Shown: positions 24,317-29,977 of the stretch, in pieces
How the letters are laid out: every line of letters starts with the position of its first letter
Numbering within the stretch: the stretch's first letter is position 1
Source: CAYNDB01 sp964395915
GTDB taxonomy: Bacteria > Nitrospinota_A > UBA7883 > JAJRTC01
Assembly: GCA_964395915.1 (NCBI GenBank)
Contig: CAYNDB010000017.1
Span: 1-29,977, forward strand
Reading direction: 5' to 3'
Length of the DNA stretch: 29,977 bases
The notes under the pieces: model-generated
Databases searched by the model: none
What the model saw: the letters and a program-made list of their open reading frames with translations, nothing else
Told to the model about the DNA's origin: nothing
Translations under genes and position numbers: made by a program

Positions 24317-24337
24317 CTGTTTGTAAAAACAGTTATT
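24312..24337. terminator. Perfect 11-bp hairpin at the end of the HEAT-repeat gene
   Basis: AATAACTGTTT (24312-24322) and AAACAGTTATT (24327-24337) are exact complements around a GTAA tetraloop of the stable GNRA class. The stem includes the stop codon. Only a short T-run (CTTTT) follows a few bases later, so termination could be partial or the hairpin may protect the 3' end. Confidence 0.55.
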
Positions 24338-24401
24338 ACGCTTTTACAGGAAGACGATCCCGCCGCTAGTTGTCACGCTGGTTCCTGATCCGGCATGACC
24401 C

Positions 24402-24455
24402 CGGTAACCGTATTACCGTTAAGCTACCGCCTCCTCGCAATTGACGGTAGTTGCG
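24402..24455 (+). ncRNA. Possible structured RNA with an H-type pseudoknot
   Basis: CGGTAA (24402-24407) pairs with TTACCG (24413-24418). Next, CTACCG (24424-24429) pairs with CGGTAG (24445-24450), and CGCAA (24436-24440) in its loop pairs with TTGCG (24451-24455) directly after the stem. That geometry is an H-type pseudoknot. The repeated ACCG and CGGTA segments also permit alternative pairings. It lies in the 186-base gap upstream of the nucleotidyltransferase gene. I match it to no known riboswitch class, and it was found by eye. Confidence 0.25.
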
Positions 24456-24488
24456 CCGGAAGTGTCGCTTGGATCCCCTTTTTGACCG

Positions 24489-24494
24489 TATAAT
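24489..24494 (+). promoter_or_regulatory. TATAAT -10 element upstream of the nucleotidyltransferase gene
   Basis: A perfect -10 hexamer ends eight bases before the ATG at 24503. The -35 region at 16-18 bases is weak (CGCTTG). If used, the transcript would be leaderless; consistently, no ribosome-binding site precedes this ATG. Confidence 0.45.
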
Positions 24495-24502
24495 TAAAGT
24501 AT

Positions 24503-25501
24503 ATGGGAAATAACAGGTGTGATACGGAGCTTAATTCAAGTCGCCAGATAGACGCTTTATTGCTTTGTGGTGACAAGGGCGCCAGCCGTCCTGTCGCGGG
24601 CGAGAGCAAGGCATTTTTGCCCCTTAAAGAAGAGCCGCTTTTTTATCATGTGTTAAAAGAGCTGGAAATGACTTCACGGATCAATAGAGTATTTCTTGTT
24701 GGGGACAAGAAGCGGCTGGACACATATCTTTTGATGAAAGCCGAGCAAAGGTCGAAGCCGGTATTTACCATCGAACAGGGCGGATCACTGCTTGAGAACG
24801 TATGGAACGGGTTTATAGCCTCACTGGACGGATATGAGCCTCACGCGGAAAAAACCAATACAGATTTTAAGGAAAGAGTCATTTTTGCGCTCCCTTGCGA
24901 CACACCGTTGATATCGTCCATGGAAATAAATGATTTTTTTGACGAAGCCGATATGAACAGATACGACTACGTGGTTGGACTCACCGACAAGGATACCCTG
25001 AAAAAATATTATCCTGAGAGGGGTAAACCAGGTATAAAAATGGCCTATATGTACTTAAAAGAAGGGTTGTTTCGTATAAATAATCTGCATTTGGCGAGGC
25101 CGTTCGCCTTCGCCAACAGAGCGGCCGTGCAAGAGCTCTATGAGTCGCGGTATCAGAAGCGGTTTAGCAACTTCATCCGGGTTGTAAAGTATTTATGGAA
25201 GATCCGGGCGGCCAGAGGCGGTTTGCGGCAATATTTTTTCATGCAGTCCGCCCTGTTGTTTTCCAGAATTGGTTTGTCCGCTATAAGCGATGTTACCAGG
25301 CGATACGCGAGTATGCGCTCTGTACTGGACGCTATGGAGAAGGCGCTTGGGCTGCGGGTGGGATGTGCGGTCACAAAGAGGGGCGGGGCTGCGCTGGACA
25401 TAGACAATGAAAAGGATTACATTGCAATAGAGAAGATGTACGACCATTGGAAAGTGATGCAGAAGTCCCCAAAGGACGAGGAGATGTCATGCGGAGCATG
25501 A
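24503..25501 (+). CDS. MobA-like nucleotidyltransferase (GT-A fold)
   Basis: A 332-residue protein of the MobA-like NTP-transferase superfamily. These enzymes transfer a nucleotide onto a sugar phosphate, cofactor or alditol/choline phosphate. The N-terminal ALLLCGDKG and ESKAFLPL match the nucleotide-binding start, although the canonical LAGGxGxR loop is altered. LPCDTPLIS (about residues 130-138) has the metal-binding aspartate. LDIDNEKDYIAIEK near the C-terminus matches the family end. Residues about 180-260 form a helical insertion with no known match. There is no signal peptide, so it is cytoplasmic. Its last 13 bases overlap the exported phospholipase gene, implying translational coupling. 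The true substrate is unknown; phospholipid head-group metabolism is a guess from context. Confidence 0.75.
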   Translation: MGNNRCDTELNSSRQIDALLLCGDKGASRPVAGESKAFLPLKEEPLFYHVLKELEMTSRINRVFLVGDKKRLDTYLLMKAEQRSKPVFTIEQGGSLLENVWNGFIASLDGYEPHAEKTNTDFKERVIFALPCDTPLISSMEINDFFDEADMNRYDYVVGLTDKDTLKKYYPERGKPGIKMAYMYLKEGLFRINNLHLARPFAFANRAAVQELYESRYQKRFSNFIRVVKYLWKIRAARGGLRQYFFMQSALLFSRIGLSAISDVTRRYASMRSVLDAMEKALGLRVGCAVTKRGGAALDIDNEKDYIAIEKMYDHWKVMQKSPKDEEMSCGA

Positions 25502-26379
25502 TGCTTCTCGTGATTACCATTGTATCTTGCGCGATCGCGTTTTTCCCGGATAACGCCTGGGCATGGGGCGCGGGAATACATGTCTCCCAGGGGAGCTTTA
25601 TCCTCAATAACCTTAAAATGGTATCGCCAGGTATCGCCACGATATTGGCGGCTTACCCGTACGACTATATTTATGGGTGTATAAGCGCGGATATATTTAT
25701 CGGCAAAGGGTACAGGCGACGCAACGATCATTGCCACAACTGGGATGTGGGATTTAAAACCCTGAAAGAGGCGTCCACTGATTCGACCAAGGCTTACGCG
25801 TATGGATATCTTACCCATCTTGCGGCGGATATCATCGCCCACAACTATTTTATACCAAACCTTCTTTATTCCACTCCGGCGTCCAAAGGGCTGGGGCATG
25901 TTTACTGGGAGTTTCGCGCCGACCGTTTCATAAAAAAGAAACATTGGAACATGGCTTCCACAGTGGTATCGATGCACAATCAGGGGAATGACACTCTTAT
26001 TAAAAGTGTCATGAACAGAAGCGCATTCAGGTTTGGCGCAAAAAAGATGGTGTTTAAACGAGCCGTAAAAATGAGCGACCTTATGAAATGGAAAGAGAAT
26101 GTGGAAGGCTCGGCAAACGGCCAGCGGCTGGTAACGCGGAGCCAGGTCGCAAGGCTGAACAACTATGCGCTAAACCTTATTATCGATCTTTTGCTCAATG
26201 ATAAAAAGGCCGTATGTTTAAACTATGATCCTGTCGGAACGGACAATACCATCGATTCCAAGCTTATCAGGAGAACCCATTTCTTTAAGCGGAAAATAGA
26301 CAAAAGCTGCGAGCTTTTTATCGTGCCGGAAGATATTATCAATGTGAAATACATTGATATCGACACTGAACGCCTATAA
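25489..26379 (+). CDS. Exported zinc-dependent phospholipase C
   Basis: A 296-residue member of the zinc-dependent phospholipase C family (B. cereus PLC/alpha-toxin type), which cleaves phospholipid head groups. The signal peptide ends near NAWA, leaving a mature N-terminus WG, as expected where the first Trp is a zinc ligand. Likely further ligands are H31 (AGIHVSQG), D68 (SADIF), H83 (or H81), H110, D114 and H118 (LTHLAADIIAHN), and H137/E141 in GHVYWEF, reproducing the HxxxE pattern. The start at 25489 has GAGGAG upstream and overlaps the nucleotidyltransferase gene. The family also occurs in non-pathogens for phosphate scavenging, so no virulence role follows. Its stop overlaps the end of the convergent TPR gene by six bases. 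Confidence 0.88.
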   Translation: MRSMMLLVITIVSCAIAFFPDNAWAWGAGIHVSQGSFILNNLKMVSPGIATILAAYPYDYIYGCISADIFIGKGYRRRNDHCHNWDVGFKTLKEASTDSTKAYAYGYLTHLAADIIAHNYFIPNLLYSTPASKGLGHVYWEFRADRFIKKKHWNMASTVVSMHNQGNDTLIKSVMNRSAFRFGAKKMVFKRAVKMSDLMKWKENVEGSANGQRLVTRSQVARLNNYALNLIIDLLLNDKKAVCLNYDPVGTDNTIDSKLIRRTHFFKRKIDKSCELFIVPEDIINVKYIDIDTERL

Positions 26380-27450
26380 CGGGTCTTTTAGCTCAACCAA
26401 TTTTTCAAGCCGTTCATTAAGCAGGCCAGGGTTTATCCGGGACAATGCGGACATAAAATATTTTTCAGCCCTGTCGTATTGCTCCAGCCGTAGCGCGCAG
26501 AGGCCTGTTCTGTATGGTGTGATATAGTCGAGCGAAAATTCATCCAGAATTTCGATGTAAAGGCTCATGGCTTTTTCATATTTTTTTTCAACCAGAAAAA
26601 TATCTGCCCTCCATTTTTTCAGTATAGGCTCCGCCTCTGCTTTTTTATCCAGAACATTTTCAAGCCGTGAAAGATATGAAGCCGCTTTTTTATGATCGCC
26701 AAGGCCAAGGTTATAGAGAGTCATATACTCCAGGGCGTCCATGTTTTTTGAATCGGAAGACAAAACTTTTTCGAAACAGGCGGCCGCTTTTTCCTTTTTA
26801 CCAATCCCGTCATACCTCATTCCATCTAAAATAATTCTGTTTGTTTTTCGACGTTTACTGTTCGCTATATTTACAAGCTGGTTCTTTATGTTTGCCACAA
26901 GCCAGTAAACCATCACCGCCACATCGTCCAGCGCATCAAACGCGCGCCCCAGAAAACCGCCAAACGTTTCCTCTTTTTCACAGGTTCCGGTATCGGCATG
27001 ATCCATGATCTCAATTCCGGTTTCCAGCTCCATTAAAATTCTGGCGCGGACAGATATCGTAACGCCGGTCAATGATCGTCCCATCTCTCTCAATGCGGAT
27101 ATGTCGTTGTCACGGCGGAGCTTTATCAACGCGGACATGGCTTTTACCGAAAGGTTGTTAGGGGCAACTTCGCCCGCCCTTGAAATATGTTCCCTTGCGG
27201 ATACAATATCGTCCTTTTTAAAAGCCGTAAGCCCCAGAAAAAAGAGAGCGACGCCGTTTGAGGGGTATATTTTCAGGGAGCTTGTAAAGTCCTCACAGGA
27301 ATCGGTCATAAGCCCTCTGCGTAAAAGAGGCCTTGGGTCATTGGGATATTTGGAAACGGCTTCTGTTAAAGTCGCCAGCGCTTTTTCGTTTTCGCCATAA
27401 TGGCTATACCTTAAGGCTTTGCGTAGGGCCAGGCTTGATGAAATAGACAT
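26374..27450 (-). CDS. TPR-repeat protein
   Basis: A 358-residue, mostly helical protein with tetratricopeptide repeats. The N-terminal set (about 8-110) includes GENEKALATLTEAVSKYPNDP, and the C-terminal set (about 215-350) includes GKKEKAAACFEKVLSSDSKN and YEKAMSLYIEILDE. A middle segment (about 165-205) is less repeat-like and has a hydrophobic stretch, VAVMVYWLVA, that may be membrane-associated. TPRs mediate protein-protein contacts; the partner is unknown. The start has AGGAAGG upstream. It follows the cyclic-nucleotide-binding gene by 93 bases on the same strand. Confidence 0.8.
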   Translation of the reverse strand: MSISSSLALRKALRYSHYGENEKALATLTEAVSKYPNDPRPLLRRGLMTDSCEDFTSSLKIYPSNGVALFFLGLTAFKKDDIVSAREHISRAGEVAPNNLSVKAMSALIKLRRDNDISALREMGRSLTGVTISVRARILMELETGIEIMDHADTGTCEKEETFGGFLGRAFDALDDVAVMVYWLVANIKNQLVNIANSKRRKTNRIILDGMRYDGIGKKEKAAACFEKVLSSDSKNMDALEYMTLYNLGLGDHKKAASYLSRLENVLDKKAEAEPILKKWRADIFLVEKKYEKAMSLYIEILDEFSLDYITPYRTGLCALRLEQYDRAEKYFMSALSRINPGLLNERLEKLVELKDPL

Positions 27451-27472
27451 AGAGCCTTCCTGGTCAAAAGCT

Positions 27473-27487
27473 ACCAGATCACCTGGT
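27473..27487 (-). other. Short inverted repeat upstream of the TPR gene
   Basis: ACCAG and CTGGT separated by five bases, followed on the minus strand by AGCTTTT. It may be a weak terminator of the upstream cyclic-nucleotide-binding gene or an operator for the TPR gene; support is slight. Confidence 0.25.
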
Positions 27488-27543
27488 TTCTTAGCTCAAA
27501 GTTGGTGTTGCGCATTTTAGAACAAAGCATGATAGCCATATTG

Positions 27544-27936
27544 TTATATCAGATGGTAGCCTATATTGCTGTCGTCATCTATAAGGTTCTGAAGTTTTTG
27601 ATAAGGCAGTCTGAGACATTTGACATCTTCCATCGATATCACGCTTGCGGTTCTTCTTAACCCATCAAGAAAAGATAGCTCCCCTATGATACCACTGCTT
27701 TTAAGCGCCTGGATTTTGCAGGAGGAGTAGCCTTTAGGCCGTCTTACTTCAACTGATAGCCAGCCGTTGAAAATGATAAACACGTCTCGGCTGGTGTCGT
27801 CCTCGCTTATGACGGTATCGCCAGAAGAGTATTCCTTAAACTCGGCGATGCCGGCAAGCTTATTAATTTGCCTGTCATTTAAGTTCCTGCCAAGCTCGCT
27901 TTCGGAGATTACAAGGCTTTTATCCACAGCGCCCAT
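27544..27936 (-). CDS. Stand-alone cyclic-nucleotide-binding domain protein
   Basis: A 130-residue protein made of a single cNMP-binding (CRP-type) beta-barrel domain, with no DNA-binding helix-turn-helix or kinase part. The phosphate-binding cassette IGELSFLDGLRRTASV keeps the Glu and Arg that contact the ribose and cyclic phosphate, so ligand binding is plausible. The ATG at 27936 is preferred; an in-frame TTG at 27945 is possible. It lies 65 bases downstream of rplI and may be read through from the ribosomal-protein operon. Its output is not visible from the sequence. Confidence 0.83.
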   Translation of the reverse strand: MGAVDKSLVISESELGRNLNDRQINKLAGIAEFKEYSSGDTVISEDDTSRDVFIIFNGWLSVEVRRPKGYSSCKIQALKSSGIIGELSFLDGLRRTASVISMEDVKCLRLPYQKLQNLIDDDSNIGYHLI

Positions 27937-28001
27937 CACCCTCAATAATTGCTATACCCTTATGATAACAAAACAGTATCAAAGTGTAACGGACAGATGT
28001 C

Positions 28002-28550
28002 TTAACTATCTATTTGCTCTTCCAGCTCTTCAGCCGAATCGTCGGCTTCTGGCTGATCCCCACTGGTTTCTTCTTCGCCTTCTTCGACCGGAGCCACCAC
28101 AGGCTGCTCCGATTTTACTATAAGCTTTACAATACCAGTGACACTTGCGTGGATAGTTATCTTGACCTCAGAGGCTCCAAGACTTTTTATCGGGCGCGCA
28201 AGGCCGATACGTTTTTTGTCGATTTTAAAGCCATGCTCGTCAAACGCTTTTTCAATATCTCCGTTGGTGACGGAGCCAAAAAGCTTTCCATCTTCGCCAG
28301 TCTTTCTGATAAATTCCAAAGGATCCAGAGCCTCGAGTTTTATCTTCTGCTCATTAGCTTCCTTTATGAATTTAGCGATTTTCCTGGCGCGTTGCTTTAA
28401 ATTATTTTCATAGGTCTTTCGGTTTGCGTCCGACGCCTCAAAAGCCAGCTTTTTGGGTATGAGGTAGTTTCTTGCGTAGCCTGGAGCCACATCAACCTCG
28501 TCTCCCTGAGAGCCGAGATGCTGAATAAAATCGTTTAATATAACTTTCAT
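28002..28550 (-). CDS. rplI: Ribosomal protein bL9 with acidic C-terminal tail
   Basis: Large-subunit protein that binds 23S rRNA near the L1 stalk base. The N-terminal rRNA-binding domain (MKVILNDFIQHLGSQGDEV, GYARNYLIPKKLA) and the long central helix are intact. It is 182 residues, about 30 more than typical (about 148). The extra part is an acidic tail of Glu/Asp/Ser from about 155. GGAG lies eight bases before the ATG. It is the last canonical gene of the rpsF-ssb-rpsR-rplI group. Confidence 0.96.
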   Translation of the reverse strand: MKVILNDFIQHLGSQGDEVDVAPGYARNYLIPKKLAFEASDANRKTYENNLKQRARKIAKFIKEANEQKIKLEALDPLEFIRKTGEDGKLFGSVTNGDIEKAFDEHGFKIDKKRIGLARPIKSLGASEVKITIHASVTGIVKLIVKSEQPVVAPVEEGEEETSGDQPEADDSAEELEEQIDS

Positions 28551-28589
28551 AAGAAATTCTCCGATAAAACGCCGTCTATACGTAAAACC

Positions 28590-28847
28590 TTAACTGTAAG
28601 TGAAAGGAATCAACGCTATGTTCCGCGCGCGTTTGATAGCTATTGTCGCCTTGCGCTGATGTCTCGCGCAATTACCTGAAATTCTCGAAGGAATTATTTT
28701 CCCCCGTTCAGTTAAAAGATTCTTTAGAATCTTAATGTCTTTATAATCAATTTCCTCAATCTTGTCCGCGCAAAACCTGCAGACCTTTCGCTGCATGTAA
28801 AACGACCTGCGCGGTGTTTTTGATCCGCCTTCTTTATTGATTCGCAT
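28590..28847 (-). CDS. rpsR: Ribosomal protein bS18
   Basis: Small-subunit protein that pairs with bS6 on the 30S platform; 85 residues. The signature RKVCRFCADK (C23, C26), IDYKDIKILKNLLTERGKI and ISGNCARHQRKATIAIKRAR are all present, so this is a zinc-site-containing (C+) type. GGAG about nine bases upstream supports the ATG at 28847. Confidence 0.96.
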   Translation of the reverse strand: MRINKEGGSKTPRRSFYMQRKVCRFCADKIEEIDYKDIKILKNLLTERGKIIPSRISGNCARHQRKATIAIKRARNIALIPFTYS

Positions 28848-28908
28848 TTTTACGCCGCTCCATCACCAACTATATTTTTTTATTAATATCATAAATACAA
28901 ATGTCCCT

Positions 28909-29322
28909 TTAAAACGGAACATCGTCGTCTTTACCCGATTCCTGCTTGGAAGAGCTTTCGTATCCGCCCTCTTTAGAGCCACCAAAATCTCCTCCCTTAC
29001 TTCCCAGAAACACCACCCTGTCCGCGACAACATCCAGCTTGCTCCGTTTCTGGCCGTCGTCCGTCTCCCATGTGGAAAATTGCAACCTGCCTTCGACACA
29101 CACCGACCGGCCTTTGCCAAGGTATTCACTACAATTTTCCGCCTGACGCCCCCATACGGTAATATCGACAAATACAGTCTTCTCTTTCCACTCCTCACCC
29201 TGCTTGAAACGCTCGTTGATCGCCAATCCAAACTTGGCCACAGGTGTGCCGGACGGAATATAACGCAATTCCGGGTCGCGTGTCAGGTTACCTATCAGTA
29301 TTACTTTATTCAGGCTTGCCAT
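28909..29322 (-). CDS. ssb: Single-stranded DNA-binding protein SSB
   Basis: OB-fold protein of 137 residues that protects single-stranded DNA in replication and repair. Residues 1-105 form the OB domain (LNKVILIGNLTRDPELRY, FVDITVWGRQAENC). A Gly/Ser-rich linker leads to the acidic C-terminal tip KDDDVPF, the docking peptide for partner proteins. Its first 17 bases overlap the end of rpsF, indicating translational coupling. Confidence 0.96.
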   Translation of the reverse strand: MASLNKVILIGNLTRDPELRYIPSGTPVAKFGLAINERFKQGEEWKEKTVFVDITVWGRQAENCSEYLGKGRSVCVEGRLQFSTWETDDGQKRSKLDVVADRVVFLGSKGGDFGGSKEGGYESSSKQESGKDDDVPF

Positions 29323-29740
29323 TGCTCGATGATTCCGTTTTTTCCTCAGGTAACGTTTCGGTTTTCTCTGAAGTTTTCGGGCTGTCCGTAGAATTTTCCT
29401 TGCTAGCTTCTTCTTCCAGCTTTTTTGCCAACGCAGCCCCTCGTCCAGCCGCTCCGTCGAACAGGACGGTCATATACTTGAGAGCGCTTTCGTTCAGCCG
29501 CAGGTTGCGTTCAATTTTTTTGATCGACGCCCCTGGCGCCGAGTAGCGCAGAAGAATATATGCGCCATATTTTTGCTTGCGAATGGGGTAGGCGAGCCGT
29601 TTTTTGCCCCAGTTATCTTGCTCGATGATAGAACCACCATCGGCGACAATCAGGTCAGTTACGCCTTTAGTAAGCGCTGCGGTATCGTTTTCGCCAAGAT
29701 CCGCTCTAACGATAAAAAGAGTCTCGTAATCCGTTAACAT
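29306..29740 (-). CDS. rpsF: Ribosomal protein bS6 with charged C-terminal extension
   Basis: 30S protein partner of bS18. The N-terminal ferredoxin-like fold is clear (YETLFIVRADLGEND, WGKKRLAYPIRKQKYGAYIL). The 144 residues exceed the usual ~95-135; residues 110-144 are a low-complexity Glu/Ser/Thr/Lys tail. AAGGAGG (29745-29751) supports the ATG at 29740. It is the first gene of the leftward operon and overlaps ssb. Confidence 0.95.
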   Translation of the reverse strand: MLTDYETLFIVRADLGENDTAALTKGVTDLIVADGGSIIEQDNWGKKRLAYPIRKQKYGAYILLRYSAPGASIKKIERNLRLNESALKYMTVLFDGAAGRGAALAKKLEEEASKENSTDSPKTSEKTETLPEEKTESSSNGKPE

Positions 29741-29814
29741 CTATCCTCCTTATGGTTAACAATAGCCCTGATGCGTACCATGCAGAGCAAGGAAGCTGTG
29801 AAAATAAAATGAGA

Positions 29815-29844
29815 AGTCTACCAGATACGGTGGGGATAAATCAA
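29815..29844 (-). promoter_or_regulatory. Proximal promoter candidate for the rpsF operon
   Basis: Read on the minus strand: -35 TTGATT (29844-29839), an 18-bp spacer, and -10 TAGACT (29820-29815) preceded by TGG as an extended -10. The transcript would start near 29808, giving a leader of about 68 nt before rpsF, enough for autoregulation. No recognisable S6:S18 binding motif is evident in that leader. Confidence 0.45.
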
Positions 29845-29933
29845 GACGTTATGTCAGAATGGAAATATTCGCCTTAAAAAGAGACTGTTTTGTCCTATTC
29901 AAGATGGCTTAGAGAGCGCGCGGTTTCCCGAAA

Positions 29934-29961
29934 ATAATAAAATAATATACTTAGTTATCAA
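29934..29961 (-). promoter_or_regulatory. Distal promoter candidate for the rpsF operon
   Basis: Read on the minus strand: -35 TTGATA (29961-29956), a 16-bp spacer, and -10 TATTAT (29939-29934), each close to the sigma-70 consensus. It lies in a very AT-rich stretch, so chance matches are likely. If real, the leader would be about 190 nt. Confidence 0.4.
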
Positions 29962-29977
29962 TTTCTGGAGTGATAAA

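Noticed and set aside
29741..29808. Possible S6:S18 autoregulatory RNA motif in the rpsF leader
   Set aside because: No CCG-containing bulged hairpin typical of that motif could be seen in the leader.

Overview
This window comes from a Gram-negative, motile, respiring bacterium of roughly 50% GC. It encodes flagellar basal-body genes behind a sigma-54-type promoter, an RpoH-family heat-shock sigma factor, a periplasmic c-type cytochrome, a lipoprotein and a proton-pumping complex I. No rRNA or other phylogenetic anchor is present. The mix resembles Deltaproteobacteria-like or Nitrospinota-like lineages, but that placement is inference. There is no CRISPR array, tRNA, insertion sequence or prophage gene that I can see. 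Left part (1-6.7 kb): flgB-fliE run leftward; divergent from them are rpoH, nagZ and a gene for a globin-sensor-like/PsiE-like membrane fusion. Then come a leftward DinB-like gene, a small cytochrome c, a leftward GAF-domain histidine kinase and rightward clpS. A gene-poor stretch of about 370 bp follows, with a hairpin and T-run, then a single-domain response regulator. Centre (7.5-22.3 kb): a compact 13-gene complex I operon in the order nuoF/GltD hybrid, G, A, B, C, D, H, I, J, K, L, M, N. It has no nuoE and no normal NADH/FMN-binding nuoF. In their place is a 656-residue protein with the C-terminal iron-sulfur part of NuoF fused to a GltD-like FAD/NAD(P)H oxidoreductase, much like SfrB of Geobacter. 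The membrane and Q modules look complete, so the likely machine is a quinone-linked proton pump with a replaced electron-input module, probably using NADPH. Right part (22.4-26.4 kb): a secreted or surface set comprising an M43-like zinc metalloprotease lipoprotein, a HEAT-repeat exported protein, a MobA-like nucleotidyltransferase, and an overlapping gene for an exported zinc-dependent phospholipase C. Far right (26.4-30 kb, leftward): a ribosomal-protein operon rpsF-ssb-rpsR-rplI with two promoter candidates, followed by a lone cyclic-nucleotide-binding domain protein and a TPR protein. The observations most worth following up are the rebuilt electron-input module of complex I, the globin-PsiE fusion that lacks the expected proximal histidine, the absence of flgC between flgB and fliE, and a possible RNA pseudoknot at 24424-24455.
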